Shown piece by piece: positions 1 to 8,307 of a stretch of DNA of 64,000 bases. The stretch is from NCBI RefSeq assembly GCF_018138385.1, contig NZ_JAGSIE010000009.1, positions 1 to 64,000 on the forward strand, given 5' to 3'. The notes under the pieces are model-generated. The model did not search any database. It was not told the origin of the DNA and saw only the letters and a list, made by a program, of their open reading frames with translations. Source of the stretch: Allobacillus saliphilus (GTDB taxonomy: Bacteria; Bacillota; Bacilli; Bacillales; Alkalibacillaceae). The translations under genes and the position numbers were made by a program. Numbering within the stretch: position 1 is the first letter of the stretch; every line of letters starts with the position of its first letter.

Positions 1-134
1 TAAAAGCGAAGTATATTTCCGAAGCGGGTATTTCCGACACGCTGAATTAGAATGTTCGTATCTGTGTCAACTTTAAAGATTTTGTCCCAACCTCACAAAT
101 CTAGTCCTAACTTAATACAAATACCAAAAATGCT

Positions 135-767
135 TTAACTCATGTTTGAAATTACGAATATGCCACCACAATAAGAAACAGGATGAAAATGAATAGTACA
201 AAGATCCTCTAGTACTTCCTTCAATTCCTCATAAACAAAATAAAATTCATCATGGTCCCATTCATCAAGGTAATGTTGATGACACTTCTCAAGCTTTACC
301 CGAGACCAAAATGCTACATCACCAATCAATAGTTTACCATCATCTCTTAAAAGAGGAAGGAGGCTGGCAATAAATTGAACCTTCTTCTCGTCTGTTAAGT
401 GGTGTAGTGTGTACGTGCTAATAATTGTTTGATAGGTTTTTCCTTGAATTTGTCTGGGTAAACCATCGGTAATATCCCATTCATAGAGTTGGGCATAAGA
501 CATTTTCTCTTGTGCTATCGCAATCATTTCCGATGAAAAATCTATCCCATCAATCTGGTGACCATATTCATAAAGCTTGCTCGTTAATGTTCCTGTGCCA
601 ATGCCGATGTCTAGAACTGAGGATTGCTCCGTTTGCATTGCCTCATTAAAGATAGTATTCAAAATCTCTTTATAGCCGGCAAATGGATAGGAATCATTTT
701 CTTCACTTAGTTGTACGGTTCGATCATAGTAATCAGCCCACAAATTAAAGCCTTGTTTATTTAACAT
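135..767 (-). CDS. Class I SAM-dependent methyltransferase
   Basis: A 210-residue cytoplasmic protein with a Rossmann-type methyltransferase fold. Motif I is VLDIGIGTGTLTSKL near residues 65-79, followed by the acidic strand-2 end (GIDFSSEM) and a motif IV-like stretch (TIISTYTLHHL). By family it transfers a methyl group from S-adenosylmethionine; the substrate cannot be read from the sequence. An upstream in-frame Met exists, but the ATG at 767 has GGAGG seven bases before it, so I chose that start. It lies alone, convergent with nothing visible to the left, and ends 134 bases from the window edge. It could be related to YrrT-like enzymes, but that is not certain. Confidence 0.8.
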   Translation of the reverse strand: MLNKQGFNLWADYYDRTVQLSEENDSYPFAGYKEILNTIFNEAMQTEQSSVLDIGIGTGTLTSKLYEYGHQIDGIDFSSEMIAIAQEKMSYAQLYEWDITDGLPRQIQGKTYQTIISTYTLHHLTDEKKVQFIASLLPLLRDDGKLLIGDVAFWSRVKLEKCHQHYLDEWDHDEFYFVYEELKEVLEDLCTIHFHPVSYCGGIFVISNMS

Positions 768-904
768 GAATGCTCCTCCAATGTGTTCAATTTTAACCGC
801 GAGCATTCAAAAATTACAGAATTACTCGCTAATCCCCTTCATTAAACGAATAAACATGTTCATTTCTAACACAACCTTTCCTAAATGACTCTCTTCACTA
901 TATC

Positions 905-943
905 ATAAAAAAACACCTGAACCGGTTGTCGATTCAAGTGTTT
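905..943 (-). terminator. Rho-independent terminator of lexA
   Basis: On the minus strand AAACACTTGAA pairs with TTCAGGTGTTT around a short loop and is followed by a run of seven T. It lies just after the lexA stop codon. Confidence 0.8.
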
Positions 944-949
944 GGGTTA

Positions 950-1570
950 TTAATGAATATTTCTATATAGTCCGATCACTTTACCCAAAACGGTAACCTG
1001 ATTTAAGATAATCGGTTCCATCGTAGGATTTTCTGGCTCCAAGCGATAATTGTTTTTATCTTTGAAGAAGCGTTTAACGGTTGCTTCGTTTTCTTCTGTC
1101 ATCGCGACAACAATATCGCCGTTATCAGCGGTTGCTTGTTTCCGAACAATCACAAGGTCTTCATTGAAAATACCCGCTTCAATCATACTATCACCTTGAA
1201 CGGTAAGGACGAAGATGTTTTCTTCAGAAGCGGAAATCCCAGCTGGTAGAGGAATATACTCTTCAATATTTTCGACCGCTGTTATTGGCTCACCGGCTGT
1301 TACTTTTCCGACTAAGGGTGCATAGATTGCTTCCCGTTCATGTACTGCATTTTCGTCTACATAGATGATTTCAATAGCGCGTGGCTTTGTCGGGTCGCGA
1401 CGGATAAAACCTTTGTCTTCCAGCCTGGATAGATGTCCATGGACAGTTGAACTGGATGCAAGCCCGACAGCTTTTCCTATTTCACGAACAGAAGGTGGAT
1501 ATCCTTTTGTTTTTACTTCGCTTACTAAAAAGTCGAATATGTCCTTCTGACGTTTGGATAGTTTTTTCAT
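950..1570 (-). CDS. lexA: LexA SOS repressor
   Basis: A 206-residue transcriptional repressor of the SOS regulon. The N-terminal winged helix (residues 1-70; [21 protein letters not shown] is the helix-turn-helix region) binds DNA. The C-terminal S24 domain has the Ala92-Gly93 self-cleavage site in VTAGEP, the nucleophile Ser128 in QGDSM and the general base Lys166 in ATVKRF. These agree with the B. subtilis LexA positions to within one residue. The start at 1570 (MKKLSKRQ) is preceded by GGGGTG; a longer reading adds 22 residues not found in the family. The gene is divergent from ynzC, and the shared 5' region carries a LexA box overlapping the lexA -35 element, so it should be autoregulated. 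Confidence 0.97.
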   Translation of the reverse strand: MKKLSKRQKDIFDFLVSEVKTKGYPPSVREIGKAVGLASSSTVHGHLSRLEDKGFIRRDPTKPRAIEIIYVDENAVHEREAIYAPLVGKVTAGEPITAVENIEEYIPLPAGISASEENIFVLTVQGDSMIEAGIFNEDLVIVRKQATADNGDIVVAMTEENEATVKRFFKDKNNYRLEPENPTMEPIILNQVTVLGKVIGLYRNIH

Positions 1571-1607
1571 ACTTTCTTTCACCCCTACGTCTTTATTTAC
1601 TATTCGT

Positions 1608-1647
1608 AGTATACCAATAAAGCGACCGGAAAGCAAACGTTCGTTCG
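1608..1647 (-). promoter_or_regulatory. lexA promoter with overlapping LexA (SOS) box
   Basis: On the minus strand TTGCTT (plus 1631-1636) and TATACT (plus 1608-1613) are separated by 17 bases, a good sigma-A promoter. The 14-mer CGAACGAACGTTTG (plus 1634-1647) fits the Bacillus SOS consensus CGAAC-N4-GTTYG and overlaps the -35 element. Binding by LexA there would block lexA. Because ynzC starts about 80 bases away in the other direction, the same box may also control ynzC. Confidence 0.8.
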
Positions 1648-1725
1648 TTTTCAGTTCGGAATTCTTGTTTAAAATTGAAAAACCATTTAAGATACTGATA
1701 AATAGTTGAAAAAGGAGTTTATTTC

Positions 1726-1956
1726 ATGCTTTCTAAAGATAAATTGAACCGCATCAGTGAACTGTCGAAAAAAAGTAAAAACGAAGGATTATCTAAAAGC
1801 GAAAAAGAAGAGCAGCGCGAGCTAAGAGAAGAGTATTTACAGGAATTTCGCGGGGCATTCAAGAATCATTTAAAATCCATTAAAGTAGTTGACCCGGAAG
1901 GTACAGATGTTACACCGGAAAAATTAAAAGAAGAAAAAAGACGGAACGAACACTAG
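1726..1956 (+). CDS. ynzC: YnzC family protein (DUF896)
   Basis: A 76-residue, highly charged helical protein of the DUF896/YnzC family. It opens with two helices (KLNRISELSKKSKNEGLS and the KEEQRELREEYL stretch), and the C-terminal tail is lysine/glutamate-rich. Its molecular function is not established. In B. subtilis it is the third gene of the SOS-induced yneA-yneB-ynzC operon, divergent from lexA. Here it sits directly opposite lexA with no room for yneA or yneB. AAGGAG lies upstream of the ATG. SOS control is inferred from the LexA box in the shared intergenic region. Confidence 0.9.
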   Translation: MLSKDKLNRISELSKKSKNEGLSKSEKEEQRELREEYLQEFRGAFKNHLKSIKVVDPEGTDVTPEKLKEEKRRNEH

Positions 1957-1957
1957 G

Positions 1958-1990
1958 AAGTGTAAATCATTTTGGTTTGCACTTTTTTTA
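1958..1990 (+). terminator. Terminator after ynzC
   Basis: AAGTGTAAATC (1958-1968) pairs with GGTTTGCACTT (1974-1984) with two G-U pairs, followed by a run of T. It separates ynzC from tkt. Confidence 0.75.
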
Positions 1991-2114
1991 ATGGATTGGC
2001 AAATTTGTCGGTTTTCCAAATATATTTGTTTGACTCTTGATATAACTTGTCAAATGGACAAATTAATTATAGCATTGAAAATGGAATAAAGAAGTGAAGG
2101 GAGTCTTCTATAAG

Positions 2115-4124
2115 ATGAGCGAGAATATTGAGTCATTAGCAATAAATACGATTCGAACATTGTCAATCGACGCAGTTGAAAAAGCAAATTCAGGTCACCC
2201 AGGTATGCCTATGGGGGCTGCTCCGATGGCCTATACGTTATGGACAAAGGTAATGAATCAAAACCCAAAGAATTCAAATTGGTTTGACCGTGATCGATTT
2301 GTTCTTTCTGCAGGTCATGGATCTATGTTGTTATATTCCTTATTGCATTTATCCGGTTTTCAAGTAACCCTAGATGATATTAAAAACTTCCGTCAGTGGG
2401 GTTCGAACACACCAGGACATCCGGAATTTGGACATACAGACGGTGTAGAAGCGACAACAGGACCATTAGGGCAAGGGATTGCGATGGCTACTGGTATGGC
2501 AATGGCTGAACGATACATGGCTTCCCAGTATAACCGTGATGATTTTGAAGTCGTTGATCATTACACGTACGCAATTTGCGGTGATGGCGACCTTATGGAA
2601 GGTGTGTCCCAAGAGGCCGCTTCTCTTGCAGGTCACTTAAAGCTAGGAAAGTTAATTGTGATGTATGATTCAAACGATATTTCATTAGACGGCGATTTAG
2701 ACCGGGCATTTTCCGAAAGTGTTGAAGATCGTTATAAAGCTTACGGATGGCAAGTCATTCGCGTGGAAGATGGAAATGACACAGCCGCAATTGAACAAGC
2801 GTTAAAAGACGCGAAGGCTAATAAAGAGCAACCGACAATGATTGAAGTTAAAACGGTTATTGGCTATGGCTCTCCATCGAAATCCGGTAAATCAGATGCG
2901 CACGGAGCACCATTAGGCTCTGATGAAGCGAAAATGACAAAAGAATATTATAAGTGGACATTCGAGGATGATTTTTATATTCCAGAAGAAGTGAAAGAGC
3001 ACTTTGAAAAAACAGTAGCTGAGCGTGGCCAGCAAGCTGAAAACCAGTGGAATGAAATGATGGAAAAGTATAAAGAAGCTTATCCTGAATTAGCGCAAGA
3101 ATTCGAAAACGCATTGGCAGGAAACTTAGCAGAAGGTTGGAATGTTGAGTTACCTAGCTATGACGAAAACACGAAGCCTGTTGCAACAAGAGCTGTTTCT
3201 GGTGAAATCATCAATGAAATTTCATCAAAAATCACAAACTTCATCGGTGGTAGTGCCGACCTTGCTGGTTCGAATAAAACGGCTGTAAAAGAAGAAGATG
3301 ACTTTAAATATCCAACATATAGCGGTCGTAACATTTGGTTTGGTGTCAGAGAGTTTGCGATGGCTTGTGCAATGAATGGTATGGCACTTCATGGCGGTTT
3401 AAGAGTATACGGCGGAACATTCTTCGTATTCAGTGATTACATGCGACCAGCAATTCGTTTATCTGCACTAATGGGTGTACCAGTGACATACGTATTCACG
3501 CATGATTCAATCGCTGTTGGTGAAGATGGTCCAACACACGAACCAATTGAGCAGCTTCCATCCTTGCGTGCGATGCCGAACTTATCATTAATTCGCCCGG
3601 CGGATGCGAATGAAACAAAAGCTGCATGGGAGCAAGCCATTCAAGCAGAAGATCATCCAACGGCTTTAGTATTGACGCGACAAGGACTCCCTGTACTTCC
3701 TGAAACTCAAGAACGTGCAAGTGAAGGGGTAGAAAAGGGCGCCTATGTTCTAAAAGAAGCAGAAAAAGAAACGCCAGATTTATTATTAATGGCATCAGGA
3801 TCAGAAGTTCAACTCGTTTATGAGGCTAGCAAAAAATTAAAAGAAGATGGTATTGATGCACAAGTCGTTAGTATGCCATCTTGGGATCGTTTCGAAAAAC
3901 AATCTACTGAGTATAAAAATAAAGTCATGCCAAAAACAGTCACTAAGCGGATAGCTGTCGAAATGGCCTCGCCATTCGGTTGGGAGCGCTATGTCGGTTT
4001 AGATGGAACTGTGCTCGGCATCGATCAATTCGGCGCATCCGCACCAGGAGATGTCGTCATTGAAAAATACGGATTTACAGTAGAAAATGTTATTCAAAAA
4101 GCAAAAGAGCTTCTATCTAAATAA
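2115..4124 (+). CDS. tkt: Transketolase
   Basis: A 669-residue thiamine-diphosphate enzyme of the non-oxidative pentose phosphate pathway. It moves two-carbon units from ketoses such as xylulose 5-phosphate to aldoses. The N-terminal Pyr/PP half shows [18 protein letters not shown] and the ThDP-Mg motif [18 protein letters not shown]; the middle domain carries [19 protein letters not shown]; the C-terminal transketolase domain follows. I chose the ATG at 2115 ([17 protein letters not shown]), which matches the family N-terminus, over the in-frame GTG at 2094. AAGGGAG lies about 11 bases upstream. Length and position next to ynzC match B. subtilis tkt. Confidence 0.97.
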   Translation: MSENIESLAINTIRTLSIDAVEKANSGHPGMPMGAAPMAYTLWTKVMNQNPKNSNWFDRDRFVLSAGHGSMLLYSLLHLSGFQVTLDDIKNFRQWGSNTPGHPEFGHTDGVEATTGPLGQGIAMATGMAMAERYMASQYNRDDFEVVDHYTYAICGDGDLMEGVSQEAASLAGHLKLGKLIVMYDSNDISLDGDLDRAFSESVEDRYKAYGWQVIRVEDGNDTAAIEQALKDAKANKEQPTMIEVKTVIGYGSPSKSGKSDAHGAPLGSDEAKMTKEYYKWTFEDDFYIPEEVKEHFEKTVAERGQQAENQWNEMMEKYKEAYPELAQEFENALAGNLAEGWNVELPSYDENTKPVATRAVSGEIINEISSKITNFIGGSADLAGSNKTAVKEEDDFKYPTYSGRNIWFGVREFAMACAMNGMALHGGLRVYGGTFFVFSDYMRPAIRLSALMGVPVTYVFTHDSIAVGEDGPTHEPIEQLPSLRAMPNLSLIRPADANETKAAWEQAIQAEDHPTALVLTRQGLPVLPETQERASEGVEKGAYVLKEAEKETPDLLLMASGSEVQLVYEASKKLKEDGIDAQVVSMPSWDRFEKQSTEYKNKVMPKTVTKRIAVEMASPFGWERYVGLDGTVLGIDQFGASAPGDVVIEKYGFTVENVIQKAKELLSK

Positions 4125-4129
4125 TGATT

Positions 4130-4162
4130 TCAAGTGAGGTTCTTTTATAGAACCTCACTTGA
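4130..4162 (+). terminator. Perfect hairpin after tkt
   Basis: A perfect 14-bp stem (TCAAGTGAGGTTCT and its complement) with a 5-base loop lies directly after the tkt stop. There is no clean T run behind it, so termination would depend on the very stable stem. Confidence 0.6.
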
Positions 4163-4273
4163 TTATGTGAACGATCATAAAATTTGTTATTATTCATATG
4201 AATCTTGCTATTGTTTTTAGTTATTCGTTTTAATATAATGTGTACGAGTCAACAAGAAGGAGGAAGTTGAAGC

Positions 4274-4516
4274 ATGGGCACGATTTGGGTTGTATTAATT
4301 GCTCTTGCAACGTTGGTAATCGGGCTAATTTTAGGTTTCTTCATTGCTAGAAAGACAATGATGAATTACTTGAAGAAAAATCCGCCAATTAATGAGCAAA
4401 TGTTACGTACAATGATGATGCAAATGGGTCAGAAGCCATCTCAAAAGAAAATTAATCAAATGATGCGTGGCATGACACAACAAATGGAAAATCAAGACAA
4501 AAAGAAGAAAAAATAA
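4274..4516 (+). CDS. yneF: YneF, UPF0154 small membrane protein
   Basis: An 80-residue protein with a single N-terminal transmembrane helix ([21 protein letters not shown]) followed by a basic, Met-rich cytoplasmic tail ([20 protein letters not shown]) ending in a lysine run. This is the UPF0154/YneF signature. The biochemical role is unknown. AAGGAGG stands ten bases before the ATG. It lies between tkt and ccdA as in B. subtilis and has its own terminator. Confidence 0.93.
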   Translation: MGTIWVVLIALATLVIGLILGFFIARKTMMNYLKKNPPINEQMLRTMMMQMGQKPSQKKINQMMRGMTQQMENQDKKKKK

Positions 4517-4521
4517 CGATG

Positions 4522-4558
4522 AAGGGTGAGCAGTTGAATCGAATGCTTACCCTTTTTT
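4522..4558 (+). terminator. Terminator after yneF
   Basis: AAGGGTGAGCA (4522-4532) pairs with TGCTTACCCTT (4544-4554), followed by TTTTTT. Confidence 0.85.
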
Positions 4559-4668
4559 GTCTATTTAATCGATCGTCATGAAACTGTCAATCCTTTTATT
4601 CTATATTTGGCGGTCGATCTGTTAATCTGAAAGTGGGTTAAAGTTTAGTTTGATTGGAGCGTGTGAGT

Positions 4669-5376
4669 ATGGTTGCGGACGTGAATATGTTCCTTGCATT
4701 TGGAGCAGGTTTTCTTTCGTTTATTTCACCATGTGTTTTACCGCTATATCCGGTATTCCTTTCCTATATTACTGGAATGAGTCTTGAAGAATTAAAAAAT
4801 GAAAAGGGTATGTTAAGAAAACGAAGTATGCTACATACACTCTTTTTCTTAATCGGTTTTTCATCCATTTTCATTATGCTCGGGTTTTCAGGATATGTAA
4901 TCGGAGATTTTCTCATTCAATATCGTGATTTAATTCGCCAAGTTGGAGCATTACTAATTATCTTTTTCGGATTTGTTATGTTAGGTGTGTTTAACTTTGA
5001 TTTCTTAATGAAAGAACGGAAAGTGACTTTCAAAAATCGTCCAGCAGGCTATTTGGGTTCCATTTTAATTGGTGCAGCTTTTTCAATGAGTTGGACACCG
5101 TGTACAGGACCAATTTTAGCAGCAGTTATTTCTTTGGCTTACACGAATCCTGATTCTGGTGTGCTTTTAATGTCCGCTTATTCATTAGGCTTTGCGATAC
5201 CGTTTTTCATTCTGTCATTCTTTATTGATCGGATGGGTTGGTTGAAACGAAACTCACAGAAAATCATGAGAATCGGTGGATACATCTTGATTTTCCTCGG
5301 AATCGCATTGTTTTTTGATTGGTTACGCATTTTGACAAATTACCTAGCAAACTTCTTTGGTTTCACTGGTTTTTAA
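4669..5376 (+). CDS. ccdA: Cytochrome c biogenesis protein CcdA
   Basis: A 235-residue integral membrane thiol-disulfide transporter of the DsbD/CcdA family with about six transmembrane helices. It passes reducing equivalents from cytosolic thioredoxin to the outside, where they reduce apocytochrome c cysteines through ResA-type thioredoxins. The two redox cysteines are in SFISPCVLPLYP and SMSWTPCTGPIL. An in-frame TTG at 4654 overlaps the ribosome-binding site, so the ATG at 4669 with GGAG nine bases upstream is preferred. It leads a group with the MrpB-like gene and ccdC; the thioredoxin-like gene at 11.2 kb is a possible partner. Confidence 0.93.
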   Translation: MVADVNMFLAFGAGFLSFISPCVLPLYPVFLSYITGMSLEELKNEKGMLRKRSMLHTLFFLIGFSSIFIMLGFSGYVIGDFLIQYRDLIRQVGALLIIFFGFVMLGVFNFDFLMKERKVTFKNRPAGYLGSILIGAAFSMSWTPCTGPILAAVISLAYTNPDSGVLLMSAYSLGFAIPFFILSFFIDRMGWLKRNSQKIMRIGGYILIFLGIALFFDWLRILTNYLANFFGFTGF

Positions 5377-5451
5377 GTCGAATTTGATTCTTATTAAGCA
5401 AGTATATTAAAATAAGATGTAGAACATATCATCTGAGGGAGTATTATACTG

Positions 5452-5907
5452 ATGAAAAATTATAATGATCTAATTTTACGTACAATGACACAGTTAATTG
5501 CCTTCATTTTATTAGGATTTTCTGTGTACTTGTTCTTCGCTGGTCATAATGCGCCGGGTGGCGGATTTATTGGCGGATTAATGACAGCAGCGGCATTCAT
5601 TCTCATGTTTATTACTTATGGATATGAAAACATGTCAAAAGTATTGCCGATTAATTTTCGTGCAATGTTGGCGATTGGCCTGTTAGTTGCGACGTTGTCA
5701 GGTATCGGAGCTTTCATTTTCGGCGAACCGTTTCTAACACAAACGTTTGGCTATTTTAACTTGCCAATAATGGGTAAAACAGAATTAGCAACTGCAATGA
5801 TTTTTGACTTAGGGGTTTACTTAACTGTTGTAGGTGTCACCATGACAATTATTTTAACAATCGCTACGGATCAAAAGGAAGATTCACAAGAACAGGCAGG
5901 GATGTAA
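5452..5907 (+). CDS. Orphan Na+/H+ antiporter subunit B (MnhB/MrpB-like)
   Basis: A 151-residue protein with four predicted membrane helices. The stretch LFFAGHNAPGGGFIGGLMTA is the hallmark of MnhB/MrpB, a membrane subunit of the multi-subunit Mrp sodium/proton antiporter, and the length matches the family. Normally mrpB lies in a six- or seven-gene mrpABCDEFG operon. Here no other mrp gene is in the neighbourhood. It sits 75 bases after ccdA and 4 bases before ccdC, where B. subtilis has the CheY-like yneI. It must therefore be co-transcribed with ccdC. It may serve a distant Mrp complex or have a separate role; the sequence does not decide. Confidence 0.88.
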   Translation: MKNYNDLILRTMTQLIAFILLGFSVYLFFAGHNAPGGGFIGGLMTAAAFILMFITYGYENMSKVLPINFRAMLAIGLLVATLSGIGAFIFGEPFLTQTFGYFNLPIMGKTELATAMIFDLGVYLTVVGVTMTIILTIATDQKEDSQEQAGM

Positions 5908-5911
5908 GGTT

Positions 5912-6388
5912 ATGAAAACGTTTTTTGTCATTGCTGCATCCATTGTTGCTTTTTTCATGGCGATTGGAATGGTTTTTGTTCGTATGAAGGCAGCAAATAG
6001 ACCGACATCAGTGAAACGGATCGTATTGCCTCCATTGTTTATGAGTACAGGAGCATTAATGTTTGTTTTTCCATATTTCAGGGTTGAATGGATTCAAGTA
6101 GCTGAAGCAATAGGTGTTGGGATTATATTTTCGCTATTTCTTATTTTCACATCGAATTTCGAATATAAAGACGGAGATATTTATTTAAAGCCTTCTAAAA
6201 TGTTTCCGATTATTTTAGTAGTACTATTGGTCGTTCGACTTGTTACAAAACAATATATGGGCCAATACATTGAAATAGGTGAGTTAGCGGGGATGTTTTA
6301 CTTGCTTGCATTCGGCATGTTATTCACATGGCGGATGGTCATGCTCATCAAATTTTTAAGCTTTCAAAAACGAATAGTACCAAAATAA
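5912..6388 (+). CDS. ccdC: CcdC family protein (YneJ, DUF1453)
   Basis: A 158-residue membrane protein with about five helices, resembling YneJ/CcdC of B. subtilis (conserved RIVLPPLFMSTGALMFVFP and a cytosolic DGDIYLKPSKMFP loop). In B. subtilis it lies with ccdA in the cytochrome c maturation cluster, although its biochemical role is not clear. The start follows the stop of the MrpB-like gene by four bases, indicating translational coupling. A strong two-way terminator follows. Confidence 0.85.
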   Translation: MKTFFVIAASIVAFFMAIGMVFVRMKAANRPTSVKRIVLPPLFMSTGALMFVFPYFRVEWIQVAEAIGVGIIFSLFLIFTSNFEYKDGDIYLKPSKMFPIILVVLLVVRLVTKQYMGQYIEIGELAGMFYLLAFGMLFTWRMVMLIKFLSFQKRIVPK

Positions 6389-6429
6389 AAGGTAAAGAGT
6401 TGCAAATTGCATGCAGCTCTTTACCTTTT
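6387..6429. terminator. Bidirectional terminator between ccdC and yneK
   Basis: AAAAGGTAAAGAG (6387-6399) pairs with CTCTTTACCTTTT (6417-6429). A-rich and T-rich flanks allow use in both directions; it overlaps both stop codons. Confidence 0.9.
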
Positions 6430-6856
6430 ATATTTCTATTAAATGTTCATATCGGTTAAAATCGATATTTTTTTCTTTAAGCGTTTTCACCAAAAACTTA
6501 TGGTCCCTTTTTGGTGTAGCTTTAATATATCCCTCGATCATAACGTCTAAAGTGATTTTTTCTTTACGTCTTTTTAGCGCTAACTCGGCAATCTTTGCAG
6601 CAATTTTTTGTTTCGCGACGTCTCTGAATAATTGAGGGACAGGCTCTACCAGTTCGTTCAGAAGATTCTTTGCATCGTCATCCCACATATGGAGAGATTC
6701 ATCGATATAGTATTCTTCCCAATCAATAATTGACTTCCCATCTGCTTTAGGCATCTTCTTCAAAAACTTGCGGAACATGAAGAATCCGCCGATTCCCATT
6801 AAAACGACTAACAAAGTTGTCCAACCGATAATAAGCAATGCAATCAATGTATCCAA
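6428..6856 (-). CDS. yneK: YneK, DUF2621 membrane-anchored protein
   Basis: A 142-residue protein with an N-terminal transmembrane helix (IALLIIGWTTLLVVLMGIGG) and a charged cytoplasmic domain containing DWEEYYIDESLHMWDDDAKN. This is the DUF2621/YneK family, of identical length in B. subtilis, where it also lies convergent to ccdC. Function unknown. Confidence 0.9.
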   Translation of the reverse strand: MDTLIALLIIGWTTLLVVLMGIGGFFMFRKFLKKMPKADGKSIIDWEEYYIDESLHMWDDDAKNLLNELVEPVPQLFRDVAKQKIAAKIAELALKRRKEKITLDVMIEGYIKATPKRDHKFLVKTLKEKNIDFNRYEHLIEI

Positions 6857-7085
6857 TATCTTTCACTCTCTTCAATATATCAGTGCATTTCTCTTTTTAT
6901 TATACGACGGAGTTTGACGATTCTCAATCAATTAACCGTTACAAATTCATGAAATACATGAAAACAATATAAAATATTTAGACAATTTACTTGTTTTTGG
7001 CTATTATTATAAACAGGTGTAATAATCTGTTATCTCTCCTCATAATTTGTATTAATGTTTTAACAAGAGGGTTGGTGGAGAATGA

Positions 7086-8138
7086 ATGCTTATTAATAAT
7101 CACAATGAAGAATTGCTACAGCAAGCTTTTGAATGGATTGATGAGCAGATCAGTGATTATTTTTTTCTCTGTGATGAAGAGTTAATCATTCAACATGCGT
7201 CGCATTCAATAGAAAAAGCAGGATTTACAAGAGAACAGGTGATTGGAGAGTCCGCTATCACCTTTGTTGATTCCGTTGATTCCGAGAAATTCCTGCAAGA
7301 GATCAATCAACTGGAAGTTAATGCGATTAAACGTAATGTTTTTCGAGTCATTAATGTAAATAATGAGCTGAGACGTCATGAAGTGTCTATGGGGAAGATG
7401 ATTTACGATAAAACTGGAGATATATTTTATATTTTTTTAGCAAAGGACATTACGAATATTTTGGAAACTGAAAATTTATTAATTCAATCAGAAAAGCTAT
7501 CAAGTGCCGGCCAACTAGCTGCAAGTGTAGCGCATGAGATTCGTAATCCACTCACTTCTTTGAAAGGCTTTTTACAGTTGATGGAAGCAGGAATGGATAA
7601 TAGCGGTACTTACTTAAAAATCATGAAAGAAGAAATCGAAAAGATTGAAGCGATTTCAAAGGAACTATTGTTTATAGCAAAGCCGTCGCCAAATGAATTA
7701 AAACGAGAAAATTTGATCGAACTAGTCGGAGAAGTATGTCTATTAATGAATTCTCAAGCTCGCATGCATGATATCCGGTTAAAAAAGAAATTTGATTGTG
7801 AAGAATTTATGTTAAATTGTGACCGGTCACAATTTAAGCAGGTACTTATCAACTTAATTAAAAATGCAATTGAAGCGATGGAAGAAAACGGTACGATTGA
7901 AATCCACATACATACAAAGGAACAACTTCTCATCGAAGTGATGGATGAAGGTCCAGGCGTGCCGGAAGAGATGAAAGAGAAGTTAGGAGAACCATTTTAT
8001 ACTACAAAACAAAATGGTACAGGCCTTGGTTTGATGGTAACAAAACAAATTTTGAAAAATCATGGAGCAAAGTTGGAAGTGAAAGACAGAGAAATAAAAG
8101 GCAGCAACTTTAGAATTTCGTTCAAAGATTTAGATTGA
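7086..8138 (+). CDS. PAS-domain sensor histidine kinase (sporulation-kinase type)
   Basis: A 350-residue soluble sensor kinase. A PAS domain covers about residues 18-128. The HisKA dimerisation domain has the phospho-acceptor His150 in SVAHEIRNPLTSLKGFLQLM, the form typical of Bacillus KinA-KinE kinases that feed the Spo0F-Spo0A phosphorelay. The catalytic domain shows the N box NLIKNAIEAM, the G1 box DEGPGVP and the G2 box GTGLGL. There is no membrane helix and no adjacent response regulator, as usual for the Kin family. The ATG at 7086 has GGTGGAG six bases upstream. The link to sporulation is inferred from the H-box and from the organism type; the signal is unknown. Confidence 0.85.
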   Translation: MLINNHNEELLQQAFEWIDEQISDYFFLCDEELIIQHASHSIEKAGFTREQVIGESAITFVDSVDSEKFLQEINQLEVNAIKRNVFRVINVNNELRRHEVSMGKMIYDKTGDIFYIFLAKDITNILETENLLIQSEKLSSAGQLAASVAHEIRNPLTSLKGFLQLMEAGMDNSGTYLKIMKEEIEKIEAISKELLFIAKPSPNELKRENLIELVGEVCLLMNSQARMHDIRLKKKFDCEEFMLNCDRSQFKQVLINLIKNAIEAMEENGTIEIHIHTKEQLLIEVMDEGPGVPEEMKEKLGEPFYTTKQNGTGLGLMVTKQILKNHGAKLEVKDREIKGSNFRISFKDLD

Positions 8139-8307
8139 AACGTCGTATAAATCAATGATTTTAACCATTCTGTCATAAATCCTCTTAATTATTTTACTTA
8201 TAATCTATTTTCATATAAAATGTAATACGGCAGAGTCAAAGAGAATTCTGTACCTATATTTTCAAGAAATCTTTTAAACAATCAAACTACATAATAAGGG
8301 GGTAAAA

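Noticed and set aside
2857-3795. Several 67-99 codon frames opposite tkt
   Set aside because: They lie wholly within the conserved transketolase gene, lack ribosome-binding sites and have no recognisable protein features.
8139-8307. CcpC-type ATAA-N7-TTAT operator before aconitase
   Set aside because: ATAA and TTAT occur in this AT-rich leader, but none at the required spacing that I could verify.
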